64,000 nt of DNA from the NCBI RefSeq assembly GCF_002355595.1, contig NZ_AP017422.1, positions 2,790,001 through 2,854,000 on the forward strand. The letters run 5' to 3'. Every line of letters begins with the position of its first letter. Within the stretch, counting starts at the first letter, position 1. Source of the stretch: Filimonas lacunae. GTDB lineage: Bacteria > Bacteroidota > Bacteroidia > Chitinophagales > Chitinophagaceae. The position numbers and the translations under genes were made by a program. Shown piece after piece: positions 16,211 to 25,531 of the stretch. The notes under the pieces are model-generated. The model saw only the letters and a list, made by a program, of their open reading frames with translations. It had not been told where the DNA came from and searched no databases.

Positions 16211-19200
16211 ATGACAACTGCTATTAAAAAGCTGGTGCTTCTATGGGCATTCGTATGCCTGTATGTGATAACGATGGCGCAACACGCCGGGCCCGCTATT
16301 GTGTTGGAACTGAAAAATGAATCGCTGGAAACAGCTTTTAAACGGATAGAACAGCAGTGTGGTTTTCGTTTTGCCTATCGCAAAGAAACTGTGGCGGCTT
16401 ATCAGCATATTACCCTGCCCAAAGCCACACGCAGCCTGGCCGAAACATTAGACGCCATTAAGGCGGCTACACAGTTGCAATGGGAAATGGTAAAGAATAC
16501 CATTGTAATTACCCCTGCCACGCCTAAAGCGCCGGTGAATGCTACACCTCTAGCAGAACGCGATGCCTGGGTGATGCGGGTGATTACCGGTGTGGTAAAA
16601 GATGGTCGTGGCAAGCCTATTGCCTTTGCCAACGTAGTCAACCCCGAAACACAAACAGGCGTTTCTACCAACAGCCTGGGCGGTTTCCGGCTGGAGCTGT
16701 TATTACCATCTGCTACCAACACGGCTACTATTGTAGTAAGTTATGTAGATAAGCAGGAAGAAAAACAGGAAGTGAAGTTACAGGCGTCCCCTGCGTTTGC
16801 CAATGTGGTGATGCAGGATTTGAATTTAAGCCTGAAAGAAGTACAGGTAACAGGTATGCGGGAAGCTTCTGCTGCATCTAACTCTTCTGTGGTATTTGGC
16901 AGGCAGGCTATTGAGCAGACGCAGCCTACTTCTATAGCCGATGTGCTGCAGTATTTGCCAGGGCAAACTATTATGGCCCCTGACATGCAAAATGCCCGGA
17001 GCATTAACCTGCGCAGCAACTTTATAGAAAACAGGCTTTCGGGCAGCCAAAGCTTTATTAATAATGCAGCATTAGGTACCTCTATTATTATGGATGGATC
17101 GCCCATATCCAATAACGCCAATATGCAAATGCTGAACCTGGGTAAGTATAATATTACGGGAGCGTTGCTGAACGGCACCATTAAAACAGGTACTACCAAT
17201 GATACCTATGTGGCTGATTATGCAGGCACAGGGCTTGACCTGCGTCAGATACCGGCAGGCAATATTGAAAGTATTGAAGTGGTAAGTGGAGTGGCTTCTG
17301 CGCGTTATGGCGACCTTACTGACGGGGCTGTTATTGTTAACAGGCAGGCAGGTGCCACTCCTTTTAGTGTTAGCAGTTCTTTCCGGGAAGGCATGAGCCA
17401 GTTTCAGCTGCAAAAAGGTTTTAACCTGAGTAAACGAATGGGGTCGCTGAACGTGAGCGCTGATTATAACTATTCCAACAACGATCCGCGCGATAATACC
17501 AAAAGTTATAACAGGATTAATACCGGGCTGATATGGACCAGTTATGTAGATAAACATCGCAGGTGGAAACAAACGCTTTCGTTTAATTACACCAAAAGCC
17601 TGGATAAAACCAAAGTAGATCCGGATGATAAGAATTATAGTCGTTCCCGTTTTAACTATAGCAGTATAGCTATCGGTGGCCGTGGCGATATACGGTTCAA
17701 CAGTAAATACAGTAAAAACCTTACCTATAGTTTCCGCTATAGCCAGGCCAATCAAACCAGCTTAAGAGAGCAGTTTGTAAACACGGCCTCCGTGCTGTAT
17801 GTGAACAATGCCACTACTTCGGGTGTGCATGAAGGGGAGGTGGTGCCTGCCTATAACTACATTTATAAACAGGAAATACTGGGTAAGCCTGTCAGCTTTT
17901 TTGGTACGGTAGAAAATAATCTTACTGCCCGTACCGGTAAGGTTTTACATCAGTTGATGGTGGGTGTTTCCGCTTTTTACGATGCTAATAAAGGGGATGG
18001 CTGGCAATACGATTATCGTAAACCTCCCATATCTTCTGCAGCGGGGTTAGGCGGGTTTAAAACCGATCGTCCTTACACTTACCGCGAAACGGTACCTGCC
18101 AGCTTTAACTGGAGTGCTTTTGTGGAAGACCGTATTAATACCAGCCGTTTAAAAATTCCCCTGGATTTGCGTGCAGGTTTGCGTTACGACAGGCAAAACT
18201 CTTTTAACCTGTTAAGCCCGCGTATAAGCGCCAACTATACGCTGAGTCGTCGCTTTACTTTAAATGCAGCTTATGGTATTGCCACAAAAGCGCCTGCATT
18301 ATCTTTTATCAATCCCGGGCCTACTTACTTTGATTACCCACTTATTAAAGCGTTTAATAGTATCAATGGCGATAACAGCTTATACCTGGCTTATACCGAT
18401 GTGGTATACCAGCGTAACATGCAGCTGAAGCCAGCCAGTACCAATAATTATGAAGTGGGAGCTACCTATAAAACCAAAATGGTAGATGTATCTGTGTCTA
18501 TGTTTGTGAAAAAACAGCACAACGGCTTTACCAGTCAAACCACACCACGTCCTACAGTAGTGCCCGTATATGATACCCTGCCACGGGCTAACATGTCTGA
18601 TAAATGGAGCTATTACGATACCGGAAGAGATACTGTGTATCAGGGCTTTTATGCCAAGCCGGTAAATGGGCTTGCTTCTACTACCAAAGGCATAGAAGTA
18701 ATGATCAATACCCGTAAAATCAAAGCTATACAAACCTCTTTCTTTTTTGCTACATCGTACTACAGGGGCACTTATAACGATGCTACCATGGATGTGATTA
18801 TGCCCGCCAATAATAACGTAACCAAAACAGCCTTGTATGGTGTGTACAATAATGATATAGCTACGGGCGAAGTGTTGAAAAGTACTTTACAAACCACGCA
18901 TCACTTTCCGGCGCTGGGTTTTATCCTCAATTTCACTTCCGAATTTTTCTGGTTGAAGAAAAGTTGGACTAATTCCGGTGATAATATGAACCCGGTGGGT
19001 TATTACGATAAAAACCTGGAATACCACACTATTGACCCTAAAGAAGTAGCAGGTGATGCCTATTCACACCTGATTAAAGTAAGGTCGGCCACTAACGAAA
19101 AGAAGTCCCCTTTCTATACCAACTTTCATATGCGTTTAAGTAAGGAAATAGGTGCATTGCGCATTTCATTTAATGCCTACAATGTGTTCAATATCCGGCC

Positions 19201-19294
19201 GGAATGGACAGATAATTCTGTTACCAACAGCCCAACCGTAACTCAATTAAACGAAGCGCCTTCGTATGGTGCTGAACTCACTTTTAAATTTTAA
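16211..19294 (+). CDS. TonB-dependent outer-membrane receptor with STN signalling domain
   Basis: 1027 residues. Signal peptide to about residue 24; STN domain about 30-95 (LELKNESLETAFKRIEQQCGF...ITLPKATRSLAETL), which contacts FecR. Carboxypeptidase-like domain 120-205 (VITGVVKDGRGKPIAFANV). Plug domain 215-375 (QPTSIADVLQYLPGQ, IESIEVVSGVASARYGDLTDGAVIVN). The rest is a 22-strand-type barrel ending LTFKF. It binds an unknown ligand and imports it with TonB energy. It lies 42 bp after fecR and 3 bp before the lipoprotein gene. Confidence 0.95.
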   Translation: MTTAIKKLVLLWAFVCLYVITMAQHAGPAIVLELKNESLETAFKRIEQQCGFRFAYRKETVAAYQHITLPKATRSLAETLDAIKAATQLQWEMVKNTIVITPATPKAPVNATPLAERDAWVMRVITGVVKDGRGKPIAFANVVNPETQTGVSTNSLGGFRLELLLPSATNTATIVVSYVDKQEEKQEVKLQASPAFANVVMQDLNLSLKEVQVTGMREASAASNSSVVFGRQAIEQTQPTSIADVLQYLPGQTIMAPDMQNARSINLRSNFIENRLSGSQSFINNAALGTSIIMDGSPISNNANMQMLNLGKYNITGALLNGTIKTGTTNDTYVADYAGTGLDLRQIPAGNIESIEVVSGVASARYGDLTDGAVIVNRQAGATPFSVSSSFREGMSQFQLQKGFNLSKRMGSLNVSADYNYSNNDPRDNTKSYNRINTGLIWTSYVDKHRRWKQTLSFNYTKSLDKTKVDPDDKNYSRSRFNYSSIAIGGRGDIRFNSKYSKNLTYSFRYSQANQTSLREQFVNTASVLYVNNATTSGVHEGEVVPAYNYIYKQEILGKPVSFFGTVENNLTARTGKVLHQLMVGVSAFYDANKGDGWQYDYRKPPISSAAGLGGFKTDRPYTYRETVPASFNWSAFVEDRINTSRLKIPLDLRAGLRYDRQNSFNLLSPRISANYTLSRRFTLNAAYGIATKAPALSFINPGPTYFDYPLIKAFNSINGDNSLYLAYTDVVYQRNMQLKPASTNNYEVGATYKTKMVDVSVSMFVKKQHNGFTSQTTPRPTVVPVYDTLPRANMSDKWSYYDTGRDTVYQGFYAKPVNGLASTTKGIEVMINTRKIKAIQTSFFFATSYYRGTYNDATMDVIMPANNNVTKTALYGVYNNDIATGEVLKSTLQTTHHFPALGFILNFTSEFFWLKKSWTNSGDNMNPVGYYDKNLEYHTIDPKEVAGDAYSHLIKVRSATNEKKSPFYTNFHMRLSKEIGALRISFNAYNVFNIRPEWTDNSVTNSPTVTQLNEAPSYGAELTFKF

Positions 19295-19297
19295 GCA

Positions 19298-20671
19298 ATG
19301 CCGGCAATAACTATAAAGTCATATATTCTGTTTAGTGCTGTTTGCCTGGCGGTGGCAGCAGGTGTATCCTGTAAAAAGGATATGAACAACTGGAACCCGG
19401 ATATCGTGCAGGAGGGGTTAACGGTTACCATCAGTTATGCTGATACCAGTTACAACAGCAGTTTACCTAAAAATAACTTTCCGGTGATCATTACCAGTGA
19501 ACGTTCTTCTGTAAGTGACACCTTATACACAGATGTAAATGGCTTAGTACATTTTACCCCGGTGGAAAGAGGGAAGTACATTGTAACCACTTACCGCAAA
19601 TTCAGCGATGAAGAAATGCTGGCTTATACCGGCATTGCCAAAATAAGCGCCTTTAACGGTAGCGCCAGCAGCGTGGCTGTAGGGGAAGGAGGGGCTTCGG
19701 TGGAATTATCACTGATAGCAGGCGACTTTGGATCATTGGTGTTTAAGCAGTTGTATTACGCCGGCAGTGGCTCGCAGGGGGCGTTGCAAAGAGATCAGTT
19801 TGTAGAGATCTATAATAACTCTGCTGATACTATTTATGCAGATAGTTTATACTTTGGCACAGTGCAGGGTATTAACAGTACCTACGATGATTTAAATCCT
19901 GCCACCACCACCTACATCACATCCGATACCAGGCAGTACAACTGGTCTAAATCGCTGGTGCCAGCCGGAATGCCGGCTCATCCGTCAGACGCCAATACTT
20001 CGTACCTGTATGCAGGCAACCTGTTTCGTATACCGGGTAATGGCACTACTTATCCTATCGCGCCTGGTAATAGTATTATAATAGCTGCTTCTGCCTTAAA
20101 TCATAAAGCGCCTTATACGGCCGCCAATGGCAGTGGGGTAACTGTAGTAAATCCCGATTTAACGGTAGATTTAAGCGGAGCCGATTTTGAAGTATATCTC
20201 CGGGGTGTTATTACTACACCTTCTCCTACAGATGTAGACAATCCTGCGCCTAACCTGGTGATGATTAAAGTAACAGGAACAGAGTTAACCCTAAGCTTAC
20301 AGCGTAACGGTTTCTTTATTTTCAAAACCACAGAAGATGTTGCTGCATGGCCTTCTTACCCGTCGCCCAACGTAAGTAATGTAACTGCCAGCACTGCACT
20401 TTTTAAAAGAGTACCTAAAAAGTACATTATTGATGCAGTAGAAACCCAATATACTACCAACACAACCATCACTTCCAGCGACCTGGTACCTGCTAAACTA
20501 AGCAGTGAACTGGATGCAGGCTACGGTTATTGTATTGGCTCCAATAACTCACAGGTATTAATGCGCAAAACAGATAGCACTACAGTGGATGGCAGGCGCA
20601 TACTGGTGGATACCAATAATTCATCCAACGATTTTGAAAGACGTACACGCGCGGTGCCCCGTGGTTTTTAA
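19298..20671 (+). CDS. DUF4876 family lipoprotein
   Basis: 457 residues. Lipoprotein signal (AVCLAVAAGVSC, Cys near residue 25). An Ig-like N-terminal region (LTVTISYADTSY, TDVNGLVHFTPVERGKYIV) is followed by a lamin-tail-like body (FVEIYNNSADTIYADSLYFG) and the YPIAPGNSIIIAASALNH and DLTVDLSGADFEVY segments typical of DUF4876. It probably sits on the cell surface or periplasmic outer membrane as the partner of the receptor, capturing its ligand. The gene starts 3 bp after the receptor stop. Confidence 0.82.
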   Translation: MPAITIKSYILFSAVCLAVAAGVSCKKDMNNWNPDIVQEGLTVTISYADTSYNSSLPKNNFPVIITSERSSVSDTLYTDVNGLVHFTPVERGKYIVTTYRKFSDEEMLAYTGIAKISAFNGSASSVAVGEGGASVELSLIAGDFGSLVFKQLYYAGSGSQGALQRDQFVEIYNNSADTIYADSLYFGTVQGINSTYDDLNPATTTYITSDTRQYNWSKSLVPAGMPAHPSDANTSYLYAGNLFRIPGNGTTYPIAPGNSIIIAASALNHKAPYTAANGSGVTVVNPDLTVDLSGADFEVYLRGVITTPSPTDVDNPAPNLVMIKVTGTELTLSLQRNGFFIFKTTEDVAAWPSYPSPNVSNVTASTALFKRVPKKYIIDAVETQYTTNTTITSSDLVPAKLSSELDAGYGYCIGSNNSQVLMRKTDSTTVDGRRILVDTNNSSNDFERRTRAVPRGF

Positions 20672-20690
20672 TCATTTTATCTGATTTATT

Positions 20691-22235
20691 ATGCAAAAGT
20701 TTGGTTTACTGTTTTATATATTTTCTTTTACCATGGCCACTACTGCCAGGGCGCAGCACGACAGCCTGGAACAGCATTCTGTTTTGTCTTTGCAACAACA
20801 GCAGTTATACCAATGGTATAAGCAACAGTCTGCAGCATTATTGGTCAATCCTATACAGCACTATACCACGGTAGGCCTGAGCTGGCAGCAGGAAACAGGG
20901 GAGTACCGCAGGGTTCAACAGGCTGAAAAAGTACGTTCTGCTTCTTTTGCAGCAGAAGGCCTGCAAAAGGTGAAGAATATTTGGGTACAAGGCACTTTTA
21001 GTTACCAGCGTAGATGGGAAGATCGTATTCGTTATAACATGCGCCGGGATATTAATGATCTGTCGCCCTACTACTATTTTGCGCCCCGCACAGGCAATAT
21101 GAATTACGAGATATATCACCTGGATGGCCAGGTGGCGGCTCCTGTATTACACCATAAATGGGTAGTGGGAGGAGGGGTAAGTTATGATGCCAGCACCAAC
21201 AGCCGCACTATTGATCCACGACCGGTTGGCAGGTATTTTAACTTGGATGGCAAAGCAAGTGTGAGTTATTATATTACCCCTAAACAGTTTATCTCTATAG
21301 AGCCGCGTTTTGGTTATAGCAGGGAAATGGTATCCTATTTCAATAAAAATACCGATTCCGCCAGCACTGCCGCTTACCAGGTATACCGTGCCGAAGGACT
21401 GGTGGAAGTGTCCAGCAGTTCTGAAACAAAAAGTGAAATGCAGCAATGGCGCTATTTTCATGGTATCAATGCCGGGTATTACCTGAATACCATTGCCGCC
21501 GGCTACTGGTGGGCACGTTATCAATACCTGCAAACCAATGAAAAAACGTTTTATCGTAACTACAATCCATTGGTAATGGCTCTATACAGTACCATGCATT
21601 ATTACCAGAACCAAGTGGCAGCTGGCTGGTACAAAACTTTCCGCAGGGTTACTACCAGTGCATCGTGGAGCACACAGGTGATAAAAGCTTCTGATTTCAA
21701 TACCTACCTGGATGGCAGCAATTTTACGTTGTATAACATACAGCACACCGCCACCGCCATGTTAAGCCTGAATAGTAACAACAGGCCGGTGCATGAGTGG
21801 GGGCTTAGCTGGCAAAGCAGGCAGCAGCAGCAAAAAGATGGTAACCACACCGCCAAAGCCGATTATAAAAGAAACCTGTATGCATTACAATACCGCTGGA
21901 ATATATATGGTAAGAAAAACATAGTACAGGTAACGGCCAATGGAGGTTTGAGTGTGAACAATAATAGCAGTTTACAGTTATCCACCGCCAGCAAAGAAAA
22001 CCTGTTTGTAAAAGCCGTAGTATATCCCGATGCGCAATATGCCAGCACCAGCAACTGGCAGGGAGGGTTGAAGCTGGCTTATATTCAAAACGCTACTGCT
22101 ACGCTAAGATGGGCTATAGAAGGGGGGATGCAATACCAGCGCAGTTACCAGCAGGATCTGTTCTATACCACCAGTGGCTTTACACCCGGTAAAGACCGTG
22201 TGGCCTGGACAGCGGGGCTACGTTTTTTCCTATAA
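20691..22235 (+). CDS. Outer-membrane beta-barrel protein, DUF6850-like
   Basis: 514 residues. Signal peptide (FGLLFYIFSFTMATTARAQ). The rest is alternating amphipathic strands with many aromatic residues (YYYFAPRTGNMNYEIYHLDGQV, GYYLNTIAAGYWWARYQYL), ending in GLRFFL with a terminal aromatic residue, as in outer-membrane barrels. It resembles DUF6850 proteins that accompany DUF4876 lipoproteins; this family name is from memory. It is 19 bp after the lipoprotein gene and likely part of the same uptake system. Confidence 0.75.
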   Translation: MQKFGLLFYIFSFTMATTARAQHDSLEQHSVLSLQQQQLYQWYKQQSAALLVNPIQHYTTVGLSWQQETGEYRRVQQAEKVRSASFAAEGLQKVKNIWVQGTFSYQRRWEDRIRYNMRRDINDLSPYYYFAPRTGNMNYEIYHLDGQVAAPVLHHKWVVGGGVSYDASTNSRTIDPRPVGRYFNLDGKASVSYYITPKQFISIEPRFGYSREMVSYFNKNTDSASTAAYQVYRAEGLVEVSSSSETKSEMQQWRYFHGINAGYYLNTIAAGYWWARYQYLQTNEKTFYRNYNPLVMALYSTMHYYQNQVAAGWYKTFRRVTTSASWSTQVIKASDFNTYLDGSNFTLYNIQHTATAMLSLNSNNRPVHEWGLSWQSRQQQQKDGNHTAKADYKRNLYALQYRWNIYGKKNIVQVTANGGLSVNNNSSLQLSTASKENLFVKAVVYPDAQYASTSNWQGGLKLAYIQNATATLRWAIEGGMQYQRSYQQDLFYTTSGFTPGKDRVAWTAGLRFFL

Positions 22236-22259
22236 CCCTTTATTTAAAATTGATAGTTG

Positions 22260-23384
22260 ATGATACGTGTTATTTCTTTTTTACTGATAGTTATTATTGG
22301 TTTTAGCATTTTTTCCTTTAAACCCACTAAAACATATTTTTCCTTTGAAGACAGTTTACGCCTGCTATACAGCAGGCCGGCTGCTCAATGGCCAATACCC
22401 AATGTAGATGCCGGAGTGCCCTGGCGCGAGCTGGGGCAGTTGCCGGTTCCGCCGGCACAATACAACGATACTTTACGTCCCATAGCAGAGCTTGGGAAAT
22501 TGTTGTTTTTTGACGGCAGGTTAAGTGTCAGCAACCAGATAGCCTGTGCCAGCTGCCATGTGCCTGAATTGAACTGGACAGATGGACGGGCCCAGGCAGT
22601 GGGGCATAACCGCACCCTTAATAAACGCAACACACCCACTATTGAAAACGTATGGGCACAAAACCAGTTGTTTTGGGATGGGCGTGCCCACACGCTGGAA
22701 GAACAGATTACCGGGCCCATCACCAGCCATACCGAAATGAACCAGGATATGACGTTACTGCCCGGAAAGCTACAGACCGTAAAAGGATATGTGTCCTTGT
22801 TTAAAACGGCGTATGGCGATACGGCTATTACCAGTGAGCGTATTGTACATGCGCTGGCGGTGTTTCAACGTACGGTAACCAGCACTCGCAGCCGGTTTGA
22901 CCGGTTTCTGGCAGGCAGCAGTGAGGCCCTGAGCGACCAGGAGTTGCGCGGCTTGCATTTGTACCGTACCAAGGCCAATTGTATGAACTGTCATTACGGG
23001 CCTTTGTTTACAGATAACGATTTTCACAATATCGGGTTGAGTTATATGAACCGCCCGTTTGAAGATCTGGGCCGGTATAACATCACCCAAAACACGGCGG
23101 ATCTGGGGAAATTCAAAACTCCATCGTTGCGTAATGTGATGCGCACCCGTCCCTGGATGCACCATGGCTTGTTTGATGATATGGAAGGCCTGATTGCCTT
23201 TTACAACAACGCCAACCCGCAGGGCGTGCGTAAAGACAGTGTGCGCAACCTGCCGGTACCGGTGCCGGATGCGCATTTGCATAAATTACAGCTTTCCAAA
23301 ACCGAAATGAAGGATATAGCAGCCTTTATGGAAGCTATTACAGCGGCGCCCAACGTTATCAGAGAACCCAAACTGCCTGAATAA
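22260..23384 (+). CDS. Di-heme cytochrome c peroxidase / MauG family
   Basis: 374 residues from the ATG at 22260 (a TTG sits one codon upstream). An N-terminal hydrophobic segment exports it to the periplasm. Two heme c attachment motifs are visible, CASCH (about 96-100) and CMNCH (about 241-245), with the family landmarks LGKLLFFDGRLS, QLFWDGRAHTLEEQ and LGKFKTPSLRNV. It would reduce peroxide or oxidise a partner using electrons from small cytochromes. As last gene of the sigma/receptor operon it may modify the imported ligand or its metal. Confidence 0.9.
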   Translation: MIRVISFLLIVIIGFSIFSFKPTKTYFSFEDSLRLLYSRPAAQWPIPNVDAGVPWRELGQLPVPPAQYNDTLRPIAELGKLLFFDGRLSVSNQIACASCHVPELNWTDGRAQAVGHNRTLNKRNTPTIENVWAQNQLFWDGRAHTLEEQITGPITSHTEMNQDMTLLPGKLQTVKGYVSLFKTAYGDTAITSERIVHALAVFQRTVTSTRSRFDRFLAGSSEALSDQELRGLHLYRTKANCMNCHYGPLFTDNDFHNIGLSYMNRPFEDLGRYNITQNTADLGKFKTPSLRNVMRTRPWMHHGLFDDMEGLIAFYNNANPQGVRKDSVRNLPVPVPDAHLHKLQLSKTEMKDIAAFMEAITAAPNVIREPKLPE

Positions 23385-23432
23385 CAGGGAGATTTTGCTT
23401 CTCTAACCAGATTTTAATGTCACAACGCTTTC

Positions 23433-23455
23433 AAATAGGGGTAATACCCCTATTT
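23433..23455 (+). terminator. Hairpin terminator after the receptor/peroxidase operon
   Basis: Perfect 9-bp stem: AAATAGGGG pairs with CCCCTATTT around TAATA, followed by TCG. It lies 49 bp downstream of the peroxidase stop and 60 bp before the histidine kinase start. Bidirectional or attenuator use is possible. Confidence 0.6.
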
Positions 23456-23515
23456 TCGTAATAACATGTTTTCATTGTTGTCTGCTCCCCCGGATAATCT
23501 TAAAAACAGATTGAA

Positions 23516-24922
23516 ATGACGGATGTTGAGTCCATTATAGGGAAGCCCATTACAAGTCCATTAGAAGAAGAAGGTAAGCAGCGTTGGCACATTGTGCGCC
23601 TGATATGCGGCTTCACCAGTGTATTGGTGGTATTATACGGATTGCTGTTTTTTATGGTAAGCCGTGAGCTGCTGATACTGGTGCCTGCCTTTATATTTTG
23701 CGTTATGTTCCTGGGAGTGATGCGCCTTACTGCGCGGGAAAACTACAGGCTTACCGGCTTTTTGCTGCAACTGGTGTTTTGCAGTGTGATGATCTACTAC
23801 GGCATTGTGCTGGGTAATACGGCACAGGTGCAATACCTGAGTATTTTTATGATCAGCATATCGGCCCTGTTGTTCAGGCCCGATGATAAGCGTTTTATTT
23901 ATGCCAGTGCCCTGCTGCCGGTTATTTGCCTGGGCATGCTGGAACTGAACTATAACCTGGGTTGGTTTCCGAGTGTTGTATTTACGTATCGCCAGGACCA
24001 GGTGTTTCGCTGGCTGATTTTGTTTGTAGTAATCCTGCTGAACTTTTTGCTGTTAAGTCTGCACCAGACCAAGCTGGTGGGGCTGCTGCGTAAATCGCGC
24101 GAGCTGTATTTTCAATTGAACATTACCAATCAGCAGTTACGTTTGCAGGCCGAGCAGTTAGAACACCAGGTGCTGTTACGTACCGAAGAGCTGAACCGCC
24201 TGGTACAACAACTACAGGGAGCCAACCGTCTTAAAACGGCCTTCCTGCAGGAAAATAACCACGAAGTAAGAAATCCCGTCAACAGTATATTGGGTTTTAC
24301 CGACCGTTTAATCCGGCATAAACGCAAGCCTTTCATCAGCGAACAGGAAGAACTGGAATTGCTGGAATGTATTTACAGCAGCAGCCAGCACCTGCGCAAT
24401 ATTGTAAGCAATGTGCTGGACTATTCCCGTTTGGAAGCCGGCAAAGACATACGGCTGAGCTACGAAACCTTTCCCTGTAAAGAGTGGCTGGAGCAATCTG
24501 TATTTGTATACGAGGTAATGGCCCGGGAGCGCAAGGTGAAAATACACCGCCGCATTGACGATTCTTTACCCGACCTTATTACCACGGATAAAACCCGGTT
24601 AACACAAATTTTGTTTAACCTGGTGGGCAATGCCATGAAGTTTACCCCACGTCATAAAAACATATACATCCATTGCTGGCAGGAAGAAGGATGGTTTATG
24701 ATTAAAATACGCGACGAAGGGGTGGGGATAGCCGCGAAAAACCTGGAATCGATCTTTAACGATTACGAAACCAACGATTATGCCGGTGGTGTTGGGCTGG
24801 GATTGGGTATTGTAAAAAAGCTTACCCAATTGTTAAACGGCCAGGTGGAAGTAAGTAGTGTGGAAGGAGAGGGTAGCATGTTTAAAATAAGCATTCCCAT
24901 GAACCAGCGGGCTCCGGAATAA
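23516..24922 (+). CDS. Membrane sensor histidine kinase
   Basis: 468 residues. About six membrane helices in residues 28-185 form the sensor, with no recognisable extracytoplasmic domain. A coiled coil (about 195-240, NQQLRLQAEQLEHQVLLRTEELNRL) leads to the HisKA motif ENNHEVRNPVNSILGF with phospho-acceptor His249. HATPase_c follows: QILFNLVGNAMKF (N box), RDEGVGIAAKN (G1) and GVGLGLGIVKKL (G2). No response regulator is adjacent, so it is an orphan kinase or partners elsewhere. The MASE-like sensor could detect a membrane or redox cue. Confidence 0.9.
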   Translation: MTDVESIIGKPITSPLEEEGKQRWHIVRLICGFTSVLVVLYGLLFFMVSRELLILVPAFIFCVMFLGVMRLTARENYRLTGFLLQLVFCSVMIYYGIVLGNTAQVQYLSIFMISISALLFRPDDKRFIYASALLPVICLGMLELNYNLGWFPSVVFTYRQDQVFRWLILFVVILLNFLLLSLHQTKLVGLLRKSRELYFQLNITNQQLRLQAEQLEHQVLLRTEELNRLVQQLQGANRLKTAFLQENNHEVRNPVNSILGFTDRLIRHKRKPFISEQEELELLECIYSSSQHLRNIVSNVLDYSRLEAGKDIRLSYETFPCKEWLEQSVFVYEVMARERKVKIHRRIDDSLPDLITTDKTRLTQILFNLVGNAMKFTPRHKNIYIHCWQEEGWFMIKIRDEGVGIAAKNLESIFNDYETNDYAGGVGLGLGIVKKLTQLLNGQVEVSSVEGEGSMFKISIPMNQRAPE

Positions 24923-24995
24923 GCCGGTTGGCATAGTCTGTTGTTTGCCCCCCTGTTAGCTGCCGATATTAATGCCGCTATTTCAGATTTTCCCC

Positions 24996-25003
24996 TACAT
25001 TTG
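24996..25003 (+). promoter_or_regulatory. Candidate -7 promoter box of marR-hutHU
   Basis: TACATTTG matches the Bacteroidota housekeeping -7 consensus TAnnTTTG. Its last three bases overlap the palindrome at 25001-25030, so an occupied operator would block the promoter. I could not place a convincing -33 TTTG box at the right distance. Confidence 0.45.
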
Positions 25004-25030
25004 AATTGTATAAGCGCTTATATAATTCAA
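25001..25030 (+). promoter_or_regulatory. 30-bp palindrome, probable MarR operator
   Basis: Left arm TTGAATTGTATAAGC and right arm GCTTATATAATTCAA are reverse complements at 14 of 15 positions with no spacer, centred on AAGCGCTT. The palindrome ends on the first base of the MarR ATG and overlaps the -7 box. This is the expected geometry for autorepression by a MarR dimer and for control of the downstream hut genes. Confidence 0.75.
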
Positions 25031-25509
25031 TGAATTTATATCAATCATTAGGGTTCCTGGTTTTTGGCAGCCGCCTGAAACGCCTGAGCGACACGTTCCT
25101 CAGCGATGTCAACCGTATTTACAAAGCCCATGATATTGCTTTTGACGCCGCCTGGTTTCCGGTGTTTTACATTCTTTCGCAGGAAGATGCTGTTACCATC
25201 AGCTCTATTGCCACACAGCTGGAAGTAACCCACAGTGCTGCCAGCCAGCTCGTTAGCAACTTACAGGAAAAAGGACTGGTAAAAGCCGGTACCAACGCCG
25301 AAGACGCCCGCAAAAAAGTAGTGAGCTTTACGCCCAAAGGCAAAAAAATACTGGACCAGGTGCTGCCGGTGTGGACTGCTTTGCAAACAGCTATGGAACA
25401 GCTGGTGGCAGAGGGGCCTAACAGTGCCCATATGTTACAGGCCATCAGTGAAATGGAAGCGGGTTTGGCCCGCGAGCCTTTACTATCCCGCATCGAAAAC
25501 AATTTATAA
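25030..25509 (+). CDS. MarR family transcriptional regulator, probable hut regulator
   Basis: 159 residues from the ATG at 25030; the TTG at 25006 lies inside the palindromic operator and is unlikely. Winged helix about residues 48-105: ISSIATQLEVTHSAASQLVSNLQEKGLVKAG is the recognition helix region and DARKKVVSFTPKGKKIL the wing. It probably represses its own operon until a histidine-pathway metabolite such as urocanate binds. hutH follows after 22 bp. Confidence 0.85.
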   Translation: MNLYQSLGFLVFGSRLKRLSDTFLSDVNRIYKAHDIAFDAAWFPVFYILSQEDAVTISSIATQLEVTHSAASQLVSNLQEKGLVKAGTNAEDARKKVVSFTPKGKKILDQVLPVWTALQTAMEQLVAEGPNSAHMLQAISEMEAGLAREPLLSRIENNL

Positions 25510-25531
25510 TTCTTTAATACCCCCTTATAAC

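Noticed and set aside
17072-17755. Long open frame opposite to the TonB receptor gene
   Set aside because: It lies entirely antisense to a well-supported receptor domain, and its translation shows no family features.
22770-23282. Open frame of 170 codons opposite to the di-heme peroxidase
   Set aside because: Shadow of a strongly coding region containing the second heme motif; no RBS or recognisable domain.
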